49,743 bases of DNA from Candidatus Krumholzibacteriota bacterium (GTDB taxonomy: Bacteria > Krumholzibacteriota > Krumholzibacteriia > LZORAL124-64-63): NCBI GenBank assembly GCA_024275485.1, contig JAJRZA010000073.1:1-49743 (forward strand), written 5' to 3'. Below, piece by piece: positions 1 to 9,102 of the stretch. The position numbers were made by a program, and so were the translations under genes. How positions within the stretch are numbered: the stretch's first letter is position 1; each line of letters begins with the position of its first letter. The notes below the pieces were generated by a model. That model was not told where the DNA came from. It saw only the letters and a program-made list of their open reading frames with translations, and did not search any database.

Positions 1-45
1 CTTCCTCACTTGGGCATCCGTGACTGACAATTTGCAACCTCCTTG

Positions 46-1417
46 TTGGATAAGGAATATGCCTATTGTTCATGTCAAACGCCCCTGAAAAGTGGGGAAA
101 TCTAATTGTCGTCACCGGGGAGGTATGAATGTCGCTGGCCATCCAACAAAGCCGCCGCCAACCACCGTTGCTTTTGGTTGGAATTTTTCCAGTAGTCAAC
201 CCGTCCGCAACGATCTTCAGCCTGGGCGTTGATCGACTCGATGATATTCGTCGTCTTCAGTGAGCGTCCAAGCAAGGCAAACAGGCCCAGCTTGTGCAAG
301 GTCAGCGTCTCCTCGAACCCTTCGTCCAGGCTCGCGACTGCCGACTCGTTAATGTCGCTCAACTCCTGACGGATTTTCTTCAGCTCGCGCTTTGCTTCGG
401 CGTAGGTCGGTCGCTGGTAGGCTTTTTGTAACCGACCACTCCAATATTTTTGATCAGCTTTGGGCAGGTACGACACAACATTCTCTCGTTTGTGCCATTG
501 GCATCGCTGGATCAAAACTTGACCAGGAAAAGCATCCAGTAATGCTGCTTTAAGCCCCTTGGCTCCATCAATTACGGCCAGCAAACCATCACTGACATCA
601 AGGCCACGGCCGGCCAGTGACTTCAAAAACTGAGAGATGGATCGCTTGTTTTCGGTGCTGGTCTGAACAAAGCCCAGAATGTGCTTGTGGCCCTCCAGGT
701 CGACACCAACAGCAATTACCATCTGGTCCTCAGCAAAGCTTTTACCGTCAAGGAAAAGGGCAACCAAGTCCAGATCAGAAAGGTCTCGTTCCTGGAACTC
801 TTTCAACTTTTCGGCACTGCCTTCGACAAATTTACGCGATACAGTTGAGCTTGAAAGACCAATCGCACCGGGTATTTGTTCGGCAGCTTGCTCGTAGTTA
901 CGTCAGGAAATTCCATACAACAGTTGTCGAAAAACCTGGTCGTTCAAGTCTCCACCTTGATGTAGATTTTCGTAGCTGGACAATGAAACTTCATTGCCGC
1001 CGGCGCGTAACCGTGGCACACGAATCGGAACCGATTGCCCGGCCAGTTTTACCGACCCAGGGTTGGTCCCGTGGCGACGAGGAACATCATCGCCTGGTTT
1101 TCGGCTGTGCTTCGCACCAGCCAGGGAAACGACTTCACGGTCAAGCTCTTCCAGCACGAAAGACAGCCCCAACGGGATCAGGGAGCGAATAACCTCAATC
1201 CGAGCATCAACCTGCATTGCTTCAATATCATGGCGGCTGATGACGTTAGGGGTTCCCATGATCTTGGACTTCTTGCGTTTGCGAACGATATGTGGCACTC
1301 TACCCATTATGGTCTCCTTTGGTCTCTGGTTCTTTAAGTTTTGTTCACTAAAGTTTTACCAGAGGCCGGAGGCCGCTTCAAGTTTCAACTAACAATAGGA
1401 CACACTCCTCACCCCAA
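46..1417 (-). mobile_element. IS256-family insertion sequence, inactivated
   Basis: The element consists of one IS256/Mutator-type transposase gene on the minus strand flanked by imperfect inverted ends. The sequence CCTATTGTT at 62-70 is matched exactly by its reverse complement at 1391-1399. Outward of this core the two ends keep similarity: AGGAATATG at 53-61 against AGGAGTGTGT read from 1409 to 1400 on the opposite strand, and TTGG at 46-49 against the complement of 1414-1417. The exact outer boundary is therefore uncertain by a few bases, and no convincing 8-9 bp target duplication was found. The transposase carries an in-frame stop, so the copy should be non-autonomous. It lies at the edge of the AT-rich polysaccharide island, next to a second transposase stub. 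Confidence 0.65.
102..1307 (-). pseudogene. IS256-family transposase with in-frame TGA
   Basis: The two halves of one transposase of about 400 codons, the normal IS256 size, lie in the same reading frame. They are separated only by a TGA at 903-905. The upstream half (1307 to 906) starts at an ATG behind AAAGGAGA and ends ...QLLYGIS. Reading continues after the stop as RNYEQAAEQ..., the usual continuation of this family (GxSTRxYE...). The catalytic DDE residues are visible in the downstream half: VALFLDGK, LAVIDGAKG and TTNIIESIN, with the conserved QRCQWHKREN between the last two. A CGA-to-TGA transition would explain the stop. Selenocysteine readthrough is unlikely because there is no conserved cysteine here and no clear hairpin downstream. 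Confidence 0.85.
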
Positions 1418-1487
1418 TGAGATGGCCCCAAGCCTAAGGGCAAAGGCAGCTTAACAGTCAATGGGGCAGGTACCAATTGGGTTTGGT

Positions 1488-2618
1488 TTATTCCTCATTC
1501 CGGAATACTGATTCATGCTCTTTGAGGCATTTCTCCCAGTTGAACTTATTCTCTACCAACAGGCGAGCATTGGCAGCGAGATAACGGCGAAGGTCAATAT
1601 CCACGACTACCTTCTCCATCGCGTCTGCCAAAGCAAAAACATCGTCAGGTGGGACTAATAGTCCCGTTCGACCATGATCGATTGCTTCTACATTGCCGCC
1701 TACGGCAGTTGCTACGCATGTACAACCTTTTAGCATATACTCAAGTAGTGCATTGCTGAAGCCTTCAGAATCAGAACAGAGAACTCCAACTTGGAGAGTA
1801 TCCAGGTATTCCGCCACATTACTGATTCGGCCAGTGAAAATAACTTTGTTCGCTATTCCCTCTTCCCTGGCTAGGTTTTCATATTTTGGCCTTAACGCAC
1901 CATCACCTATGATGTGCCAAGTTAACTTAGAGGCGGTCGCTCTGCGAGAGACTATGGCGGCAGCCTTGATGAATAGATCGGTTCTTTTGACTCGGCGAGT
2001 GAGGTTTCCCACGATGCCAATATTGGTGGTAGGATTTGAGTGTTCCACCCAATTAAGAGCCTCAGAGTCGATACCGTTGTAGATGACTTTTATTTTTTCT
2101 GGGTTTAGACTATCGTGCAGGATGTAATTTGCTTTTACGACATTGGCATTGCACAGGAAACCAGTCATTAGGGAATAGACGCCCTTGAGCAGAAAAGTTT
2201 GTTTGCGGGTTAGCCAGAACCCAAGATCCCGGAAACAGGCTAGCCTTGTTGGAACACCCGCCAAGCGAGCGGCGGTCCCTCCAAAAATAGTCGAATCTTG
2301 AAAGTAAGTTTGAACCACACTAAAATTTTCCTTGCGAAGGAATTTGGTGAGCCTCCAAATCTCATGGAGGCCTGTAGGAGAAAACAGCTGGGGAATATGC
2401 CAAGCCAGATGCGGACAATCGGAAGGTGACAGGACAGTTGACGATGGTCGAATGGTAAGTAGATAAGGACTGAATTGGCTCCTATCAAGCCGATCGATTA
2501 AGCCCAGGAGTTGGAGTTCAGTTCCTCCACGTATAAGGGCATCAATGCAAAATAGAATTTTTATAGGCTCATCTTCAGCCATCTCCAACTCTCTGCCTTT
2601 TAATTCTGGAATAGTCAT
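1488..2618 (-). CDS. GT4-family glycosyltransferase
   Basis: This 376-residue protein has the two-domain GT-B layout of family 4 retaining glycosyltransferases. The N-terminal acceptor domain begins FCIDALIRGGTELQ (residues 23-36), whose GG binds donor or acceptor phosphate. The linker carries IYNGID near 179. The C-terminal donor domain has GIVGNL near 201 and an EX7E motif (E285, E293). The ATG at 2618 follows AAGGTG with normal spacing. It probably transfers a nucleotide-activated sugar to a growing surface polysaccharide at the cytoplasmic membrane. Its sugar and linkage cannot be read from sequence. It stands alone between the two IS256 remnants, on the strand opposite to the methyltransferase and AsnB genes. 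Confidence 0.88.
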   Translation of the reverse strand: MTIPELKGRELEMAEDEPIKILFCIDALIRGGTELQLLGLIDRLDRSQFSPYLLTIRPSSTVLSPSDCPHLAWHIPQLFSPTGLHEIWRLTKFLRKENFSVVQTYFQDSTIFGGTAARLAGVPTRLACFRDLGFWLTRKQTFLLKGVYSLMTGFLCNANVVKANYILHDSLNPEKIKVIYNGIDSEALNWVEHSNPTTNIGIVGNLTRRVKRTDLFIKAAAIVSRRATASKLTWHIIGDGALRPKYENLAREEGIANKVIFTGRISNVAEYLDTLQVGVLCSDSEGFSNALLEYMLKGCTCVATAVGGNVEAIDHGRTGLLVPPDDVFALADAMEKVVVDIDLRRYLAANARLLVENKFNWEKCLKEHESVFRNEE

Positions 2619-2867
2619 TATTCACCTTGATTCGTGAAAAACCCAATAGACAATCACCTCAATGCTGTGGCAACCACTTGTCATTGAATACGTTAACCAT
2701 TGCTAAGGTCTACTAGTCATCCGACCTAATGGGTGAACTTATGAGATGCATTTTAGACCGTACAAACGAGGAGATCAAGAGCCCGGGTTGGACTTGGCTC
2801 CACTTCATAATTTCAAACAGCATCCGAGTTATGGTTGAAAGTTGTTGATGGCCTAAAAAAGAAAGGC
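2619..2867. other. AT-rich spacer, no gene seen
   Basis: This stretch lies between the glycosyltransferase start and the hairpin before the second transposase stub. No open frame in it resembles a protein family, and no convincing promoter or terminator was recognised. It may contain the left end of the second insertion sequence, but no inverted repeat partner was found. Confidence 0.4.
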
Positions 2868-2922
2868 GGCGTATCCTCTCCCATGCACTAACTCAAATCT
2901 CTTTGAAAGGAGAGAATACGCC
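2868..2922 (+). promoter_or_regulatory. hairpin sequestering transposase ribosome-binding site
   Basis: GGCGTATCCTCTCC at 2868-2881 pairs with GGAGAGAATACGCC at 2909-2922 over 13 of 14 positions, across a 27-nt loop. The 3' arm contains the Shine-Dalgarno AGGAGAG and ends immediately before the ATG at 2923. In an mRNA reading in from outside, the stem would hide the ribosome-binding site of the transposase. Hairpins of this kind are established in IS10 and IS50 as a guard against activation by neighbouring promoters. That it does so here is inference. Confidence 0.55.
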
Positions 2923-3135
2923 ATGGGAAAGAAGATATGCCAGATTGAGTCGATTCGTCCAGAAGATAAACCAAAGGACGTACTGACCGAAATTTTGCGT
3001 GAGGGTTGCCAGGATATTTTGAGAACAGCCCTGGAGTTTGAGATAGCCGAATTCCTGGAGGATTACAAGGACCTTCGCACCACTGAAGGCCGGCAGCGGA
3101 TAACCAGAAATTGTACTAACCGCGACTTCATCTGA
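2923..3135 (+). pseudogene. IS256-family transposase, 5' fragment
   Basis: About 60 codons match the N-terminus of IS256/Mutator transposases: VLTEILREGCQDILRTALE, then an acidic EIAEFLEDYKDL helix and GRQRITRN. After about position 3110 the family similarity stops. The frame then runs a few unrelated codons to a TGA at 3133-3135. The DDE catalytic region is absent and was not found downstream. The start is clear, with AGGAGAG followed by ATG. This is a different subgroup from the element at 46-1417, so at least two independent insertions occurred here. Confidence 0.65.
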
Positions 3136-3718
3136 CAACTACCCCTCTGAGGCGCTTATTTTGTCCGACTAGCTCGCAGCTACCAGACTGACTTGTTCGG
3201 CATCATGATCAATCTGAAATATCCACGCACTTTTGCGAGTAACTATTGGCGTCAGATGGGAAGAAAGCAGAGGCAAAATCAGAGAATTGCAGGATGTTTA
3301 AAATTGGAAAAAGTGGTGAGAATAAAGTGCCAGATTACACCAAACAACACCGGTAAACTGCACGGATTATGGCGGGTTTATTCATTCTACGTGTTCGGAA
3401 ACGATGCACGCAGTTTAACCCGCCAGTTCTTTTTGACAGATATATTGTGGATTATTTCAGGGGGTTTTGGGAAGAATAATCTGATGGGTTGCAATAGGGA
3501 CCATCTCAGAGTCCATTTTGGATTGGCAGCTTCTTTGGTTCCAAGGAATTAATTTGTTGAAATATAGGACCAGAAACCTGATAATTGCATCCGCTAGAGG
3601 CCTTAAGGTCATTCTCCAAAAATAATGCCGGGCAAGGTTGTTTCGAACTGGGTATTCCTTGTTTTCGAAGTGCATAAGGCTGGTTCTTAGTTGTGTAAAT
3701 GAAGCAAGGTGGTACTAA
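3136..3718. other. degenerate spacer without recognisable gene
   Basis: These roughly 580 bp lie between the transposase stub and the methyltransferase. Short open frames occur on both strands, but none has a recognisable motif, ribosome-binding site or composition like a real gene. It is probably scar sequence left by insertion-element activity. The promoter of the methyltransferase/AsnB genes should lie towards the 3' end, but I could not identify it with confidence. Confidence 0.4.
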
Positions 3719-4701
3719 ATGATGGCTGCTATTGTATGTCCGTCCTGCCATGGCAATCTTAATAAAATCGAGCATTCTTCAGATGGCCCAACCACGGTTA
3801 ACTACGAATGCGTGGCTTGCAAGGAGGTTTTTCCGAGTAGGGATAATCAACCTGTTTTGATTTACCCAAAGGCGGATATGAAGCGATTTGAAGTTATTTA
3901 TTCTGGTGGCTCTTCTAAGCGCAGGCACTCTCTTTTTCGCCGAGCATACGACCTCTTTTCTTATCAGATAAAAACATCAGGATTGGGATCGGCAATAAAA
4001 ATGGTACCTACTTTTTTCTGGGGAAAGTTGTACAACAAAGCAATCATTATTATTTCCAGAATATCTCCACAAAAAAAAGTTGAGTGTAGCTGCTGTGGCT
4101 GGGAAGGCCTTAAATTTGGCATCTTCTGGGGGACCCATGAAAGCTATAATAATTTTTCTTGCCCTAACTGTGACTCACACCCACGCCACAGAGTCCTTTC
4201 CCTTTATATTCCAGAGTGGATCGACATTTCCTCAGCAAACATTCTTCATTTTGCACCAGAGTCATATCTCTCTGGTCTTTTTTAAATGCCAAGATGGGTG
4301 ACCAAAGGACAACTACGGACATTACCTTACCTGGAGTTAGCTGCCTCTCCAACATTACCTATCTTCCTTTTAATGACAATTCGTTCGATAGCCTTATTTG
4401 CATACATGTTCTTGAACATATTGAAGATGATTTGAAGGCAATGCGTGAGCTTTGTCGGGTGTTGAAGCCAAATGGAACAGCAGTTATTTGTGTGCCTGAA
4501 ACAAACAATAATTCAACCATCGAATACGGTTTTGAAAATCCGGCCAACTCACATCACTGGAGAGATTATGGTATTGACGTAGCGGATAGATTGCAGGAGG
4601 CTGGATTCAATATTAATACAGTAACTCCCAGAATTCTCAATTCAGACACCAAGCGTTTTGGCTTATTTGACCATGAGCGCTTCCACCTGTGTTCCAAATA
4701 G
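3719..4701 (+). pseudogene. class I SAM methyltransferase, frameshifted in a T6 run
   Basis: Two overlapping frames make one methyltransferase of about 327 codons. The first frame (3719-4285) carries a CPSCH...CVAC zinc-ribbon-like start, a second cysteine cluster (CSCCGW ... CPNC) and HFAPES. It hits TAA directly after six T at 4277-4282. The second frame continues the family pattern without a gap: DITLPG, LPFNDNSFD, HVLEHIEDDLKAMRELCRV and LKPNG, which are SAM-binding core motifs. Restoring a seventh T would rejoin them. Such methyltransferases often sit in polysaccharide clusters and modify a sugar. The break could be a true inactivation, a homopolymer sequencing error or slippage; the sequence alone cannot decide. 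Confidence 0.7.
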
Positions 4702-4973
4702 CTTTTATATGGGTATGTGCCAACTCTAAACGGCTTAGTAGCAGGGCTCAATTCTTGCGTGCTCTTTTTCAAAATGAACCGTGTTTTGCAAACAGTTTTG
4801 CAACCACAGCTCATGCAAGCACCCAGCCGTTGCTATCATTTCCAAATGATTTTCAATCAGGGAAGATTGATTCTTATTGACAATGTTTATGGCACTAGTT
4901 GAAGATCAACAAACTCAGCCATCGTACAATCACTTGATACCTCAAGTTAATACACAAGATAGGAAAATTGATT
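4702..4973. other. intergenic region upstream of asnB-type gene
   Basis: This 272-bp AT-rich spacer has no supported gene. The last bases hold AGGAAA at 4961-4966, a ribosome-binding site seven bases before the ATG at 4974. A possible -35 TTGACA lies near 4880, but it has no good -10 partner, so no promoter is claimed. Confidence 0.4.
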
Positions 4974-6872
4974 ATGTGTGGAATTGTGGGAAAAATGGAC
5001 CTCGGCCAAGGCAACAGAGTCTCTGCTTCTGAGATAGAATCCATGTGCGATGCAATCATCCACCGGGGTCCAGATGATTCCGGAGTACATATTGAGGGCC
5101 AAGTCGGGCTTGGTATGCGTCGCTTGTCGATTATTGACATCACTTCCGGCCACCAACCTATTGCAAATGAGGATGACTCCATCTGGATCGTTTTCAACGG
5201 AGAGATTTACAACCATGATAATTTACGAAGTAAACTCCTCGACGCTGGCCATAAGTTCCGCACCCAGTCCGATACAGAGGTAATTCTTCATCTTTACGAA
5301 CAAAAAGGCATCCATTGCCTTCAGGATCTCCGTGGTATGTTCGCATTTGCCATCTGGGACCGGCCACGAGGCCGATTGTTCATTGCACGTGACTTCCTGG
5401 GTATCAAGCCTCTTTTTTGGACTACTAGTGGCGGTTTTTTATCCTTCGGCTCTGAAATGAAATCATTACTGACACTTCCGCATGTTCAGAATAAAATCAA
5501 TTGGAATGGATTTGATGCATACTTTACCTACACTTATATACCCGCACCCCTGACAATTTACGATTCAATCAACAAACTCCCAGCGGGGCATTTTATGACT
5601 GCGGAAAATGGAAAAGTTAGTATCCAACGCTATTGGGATATTGATTTTTCGAATAAATTCACCTGTTCAGACGAAGAGATTCAGGACGGGTTCGTGGATT
5701 TGTTTGAGGATGCGGTTCGTATTCGTTTGATGAGTGAAGTTCCCCTAGGCTCCTTTCTTTCCGGAGGGCTTGATTCGGGCCTCATCGTCGCCTTGATGAG
5801 TCGAGCTGCTAATAGTCCAGTTAATACTTTCACGATAGGTTTTGGTGGTGACACGGGTTCATTTCTTGATGAACGACCGTACGCCCGAGAAATTGCCGAA
5901 CAATATAAGTGTTCTCACAATGAATTCGAAGTTCTCCCTAGGGTTGAAGAAGCCATCGATGCTGGCATAACTGCTTTCGACGAACCATTTGCCGACGATA
6001 GCATTATCCCAACGTTCCATATCTGCGAAGAGGCACGCAAGCATGTGACAGTTGTCTTGACTGGTTTGGGTGGTGATGAGAACTTTGCTGGCTATGAGCG
6101 CTATCTTGGTTTCCAAATGAGTCACTTGTACGAAAAGGTTCCTTTGTTTCTCCGAGAAAAAATTGTAAAACCTTTCGTCAATTGCCTGAGGGAAGAGCGT
6201 GGCGGTCATTATCGGATCAATCATTTAAAACGATTTGTCGCAGGGGGCAGTTTACCAGCCGCCCAGCGTTGGCAGAGCTATACGCGAACAATGACTCCAG
6301 AACAACGTTTTGCCCTTTATTCTCCAGAAATAATTGACATGATTGACTTTGAGTATGTTGAACAGCTAGGGTGGGAACACTTCGAACGACTCCCAGAAGG
6401 CGACAACCTCGACCGCGCATTGTACCAGGATCTGAACACCTATCTGCCGGAAGACATCCTCGCGTTATCGGATCGTGTGGGGATGCATCACTCACTTGAG
6501 TTACGAGTACCATTCGTTGACCACAAACTCGTCGAATATTGTGCGCGGATTCCCAATCGCCTAAAAATCAATCGCCGCGAAAAGAAATATCTCCTGAAAT
6601 CCGTTGCAAACGATTTCCTGCCAAAGTCGGTGATCAATCACCGAAAACAGGGTTTCTGCGCCCCCATGGCAGCCTGGCTGCGGGGGCCGTTAAAGGAAAC
6701 CGTAGAACAGCACCTTTTTGGGCAAGACACTCAGAGCAAGGGGCTTTTCCGGCCTGAGGCCTTGCGCAAACTTGTCGACGATCACATGGCATTTTCAAGT
6801 TTAAATGATAAGATCCTTTTCTCATTGCTTGTGTTTCAAAAGTGGCAAGCCCAAGAAAATCGTCTGGGATGA
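4974..6872 (+). CDS. asnB: asparagine synthase-type glutamine amidotransferase (polysaccharide type)
   Basis: This protein of about 632 residues joins a class II glutaminase domain to an asparagine-synthetase ATP-pyrophosphatase domain. The start is set at 4974 because the family needs Cys directly after Met (MCGIVGKMD) and AGGAAA precedes it; an in-frame TTG six bases upstream would bury the catalytic cysteine. Other motifs are HRGPDDSG, MRRLSIID, VFNGEIYNH, SDTEVILHLYE, GMFAFAIWD and the PP-loop SGGLDSG. The length and setting fit the amidotransferases of exopolysaccharide/exosortase clusters, which are thought to amidate a sugar acid or related substrate rather than make free asparagine. 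The substrate is inference. The stop overlaps the likely start of the next glycosyltransferase (ATGA). Confidence 0.9.
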   Translation: MCGIVGKMDLGQGNRVSASEIESMCDAIIHRGPDDSGVHIEGQVGLGMRRLSIIDITSGHQPIANEDDSIWIVFNGEIYNHDNLRSKLLDAGHKFRTQSDTEVILHLYEQKGIHCLQDLRGMFAFAIWDRPRGRLFIARDFLGIKPLFWTTSGGFLSFGSEMKSLLTLPHVQNKINWNGFDAYFTYTYIPAPLTIYDSINKLPAGHFMTAENGKVSIQRYWDIDFSNKFTCSDEEIQDGFVDLFEDAVRIRLMSEVPLGSFLSGGLDSGLIVALMSRAANSPVNTFTIGFGGDTGSFLDERPYAREIAEQYKCSHNEFEVLPRVEEAIDAGITAFDEPFADDSIIPTFHICEEARKHVTVVLTGLGGDENFAGYERYLGFQMSHLYEKVPLFLREKIVKPFVNCLREERGGHYRINHLKRFVAGGSLPAAQRWQSYTRTMTPEQRFALYSPEIIDMIDFEYVEQLGWEHFERLPEGDNLDRALYQDLNTYLPEDILALSDRVGMHHSLELRVPFVDHKLVEYCARIPNRLKINRREKKYLLKSVANDFLPKSVINHRKQGFCAPMAAWLRGPLKETVEQHLFGQDTQSKGLFRPEALRKLVDDHMAFSSLNDKILFSLLVFQKWQAQENRLG

Positions 6873-7858
6873 TAAACATGATGTCACCTTCCAAGATAGA
6901 AAAAATAATGGATATTTCAGTTATAATTCCTGCTTACAACGAGGAAGATTTCATAACTGCAACTGTGAAGAGTGTCATAGAAATTATGCCTTTGGTTTTC
7001 CAGTATGAAGTGATAGTTGTTGACCACGGTTCTACCGACCACACAATAAAATTGGCGAAATCAGCCGGGGCTTGTGTCCTGGATTTCTCTGGTGCACCTA
7101 CAATCTCTGCTTTACGAAATCGTGGGGTGAAACACTCCAAGGGCCGCATATTGGTTTTTCTGGATTCAGATACAACCCTGGCGGATCCATGGGGACAAAC
7201 AATACCGGATGTGATCAGGAGCCTTGACAAGAACCCACTCCAACTCACCGGATCCAAAAGGGGCGTCCCTGATGATGCCGGCACCCTTGCCCAATACTGG
7301 TTTGCCCCAAAAGCCCAGGATCCCAATCCAACCCACCTGGGAGGTGGCCATATTATTACCACACGGATTTTATTCGACACCATCCAGGGTTTCCCTGAAG
7401 AAATGGAGACTGGGGAGGATTTTCGATTCTGCATTAATGCGAAAAAAGCAGGAGCAATTCTTGTGGCAGTTCCTTCACTCCGAGCCATTCACAATGGTCT
7501 CCCCAATACCATTACCCAATTCTTTTCTCGTGAGACATGGCATGGCCGAGGAGATTGGACGAGTTGGCAAACAGTATTCACTACAAAAGTTGCCATGCTG
7601 ACTCTTCTGTTCATTCTTTTTCACTTAATATTTCTCACCTCGCTCTTTCTGCTACCTGGATTTAAGTGGCTTGCTGTGGGCTCACTATTGGCCATTTTGG
7701 GCACCTGTTCTTTCGCCGCAACGATAAAATACTGGAGGTCGGGTTTGGGCCATGTCCTCGGAAATTCATTTATGTACTATGTTTATTTTTCTGCAAGAGC
7801 AATCTCGTTTTTTACAGTGATATTTGATCGAAAGACCCAAAAGCACCACCGAGGATAG
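6869..7858 (+). CDS. GT2-family glycosyltransferase with C-terminal membrane segments
   Basis: The N-terminal GT-A fold begins ISVIIPAYNEEDFI and continues with VVDHGSTDHT and FLDSDTTL, the nucleotide-sugar/metal motif. ETGEDFRFC follows near the acceptor site. The C-terminal third has two to three hydrophobic segments (LLFILFHLIFLTSLFLL and a following Gly/Ala-rich one), so it acts at the cytoplasmic membrane. I chose the ATG at 6869, which overlaps the asnB stop as ATGA and suggests translational coupling. The ATG at 6908 (MDISVIIP) would also give a complete domain, and neither has a strong ribosome-binding site. It probably extends the same polysaccharide as its neighbours. Confidence 0.87.
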   Translation: MINMMSPSKIEKIMDISVIIPAYNEEDFITATVKSVIEIMPLVFQYEVIVVDHGSTDHTIKLAKSAGACVLDFSGAPTISALRNRGVKHSKGRILVFLDSDTTLADPWGQTIPDVIRSLDKNPLQLTGSKRGVPDDAGTLAQYWFAPKAQDPNPTHLGGGHIITTRILFDTIQGFPEEMETGEDFRFCINAKKAGAILVAVPSLRAIHNGLPNTITQFFSRETWHGRGDWTSWQTVFTTKVAMLTLLFILFHLIFLTSLFLLPGFKWLAVGSLLAILGTCSFAATIKYWRSGLGHVLGNSFMYYVYFSARAISFFTVIFDRKTQKHHRG

Positions 7859-7933
7859 GCCTTTTGTTTGCGCCAATATTAACCCTACCTCCAATAAGAT
7901 TTCCTGCTATTCACTGAGTGGAGCCGGTCCTAC

Positions 7934-9091
7934 CTATTCAGGAAAATATAGAGAATCATACATTTCAACAATTACTTCGAGATCAAATTTCTCGCGAGCA
8001 ATCCTTCCACCTTCCCTTCCAAAGCTTTCCGCCAAAGCCGAATTATTTATGAGGAGACAGATTTTATCTGCAAGATCATCAACATCTTGAACAACAAAAC
8101 CATTTACATTCGGCGCAACCGTTTCATTGGCCACACCATCCATTGGAGTCAAAACAACAGGTAAGCCACAAGCCATTGCCTCAATGATGACGTTTCCAAA
8201 CCCCTCTTTCCTGGAGGGCAGAACAAAGACGTCAGCAGCTTGGTACCACTTGACTATCTCTTTTTGAAGTCCGACAAAAACAACATTCAGGCCCTTAGAC
8301 ATGACTCTGGCTTTCATTGCCATTGAGAAATCATTAAGTTCTTTTTGATTCTCGTTCGAATCATCAAAATCGAACATACCAACCAAAACCAATTGTGCAG
8401 ACGGAATCTCACTTTGAACTTTAATCCATGCATCCAAAAGCCAATCAACACCTTTTCGCTTCAGTATTGTCCCAACAAAAAGGACGGTCGGTTTCTTCCG
8501 TACTATTCCTAACTGATGCCGGATTTTAGATTTTTCCTCTAAATCAACAAGTCTAAACCGTTCCAGATCGACTCCCTGGGGGATGTATTCCAGTTTCCTG
8601 GTAGGGAATCCGATATCCTCAAAAGATTTGATCAATGGCTGGGATATGGCTGTGATCGCATCGACAAAGGCCAATTGCAAAACTCTTAGTTTTCCTCCCC
8701 GATGATTCTGAAGATAAGTGTAGCCATCATCGCTTCCATACAGAGTAGACTGGAGGACAATCCTTTTGCCAAAAATTCGACAAAATCCAACCAATAAACT
8801 GTAAGGATCAGGAAACCCATTGACGTGAAGACAGTTGAAATCATTTCTAACCTTCAATAACGCCTGCAAAACCGAGAAATAAAATTCAATCCTGGAAGAG
8901 CTTCGGTTTATTCTAATTATTTGAATCCCCTGAAAATATTCCTCCACCAACAAATGACCAGGATTCCAGCAAATAACCGTAATTCGGCGGTCACGGGCCT
9001 GAAGATGGCGCATAACTTGTTGCATATAAATTGAATGACCCGAAAAAACCGGATGAAAGTCATCAAAGAGAAAACAAACACCATTGGACAC
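7934..9091 (-). CDS. GT4-family glycosyltransferase
   Basis: This 385-residue GT-B protein has an N-terminal acceptor domain with a short glycine loop (FSGHSIY), the hinge PQGVDLERF near 171-179, and a donor-binding domain. The latter carries LFVGTILKRKGVDWLLDA and the EX7E motif in EGFGNVIIEAMACG (E296, E304). It starts with GTG. It lies only 11 bp behind the glycosyltransferase at 9103-10302 on the same strand, so the two are almost certainly cotranscribed. It converges on the plus-strand GT2 gene. The donor sugar is unknown. Confidence 0.88.
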   Translation of the reverse strand: MSNGVCFLFDDFHPVFSGHSIYMQQVMRHLQARDRRITVICWNPGHLLVEEYFQGIQIIRINRSSSRIEFYFSVLQALLKVRNDFNCLHVNGFPDPYSLLVGFCRIFGKRIVLQSTLYGSDDGYTYLQNHRGGKLRVLQLAFVDAITAISQPLIKSFEDIGFPTRKLEYIPQGVDLERFRLVDLEEKSKIRHQLGIVRKKPTVLFVGTILKRKGVDWLLDAWIKVQSEIPSAQLVLVGMFDFDDSNENQKELNDFSMAMKARVMSKGLNVVFVGLQKEIVKWYQAADVFVLPSRKEGFGNVIIEAMACGLPVVLTPMDGVANETVAPNVNGFVVQDVDDLADKICLLINNSALAESFGREGGRIAREKFDLEVIVEMYDSLYFPE

Positions 9092-9102
9092 TTACTCTTA
9101 CC

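Noticed and set aside
3193-3552. 119-codon frame after the transposase stub
   Set aside because: No motif, no RBS and no composition typical of coding sequence.
4974-6872. AsnB-type protein as a lasso-peptide cyclase partner of the 46-residue peptide
   Set aside because: It is 18 kb away, has a complete glutaminase domain with catalytic Cys, and sits in a polysaccharide cluster.
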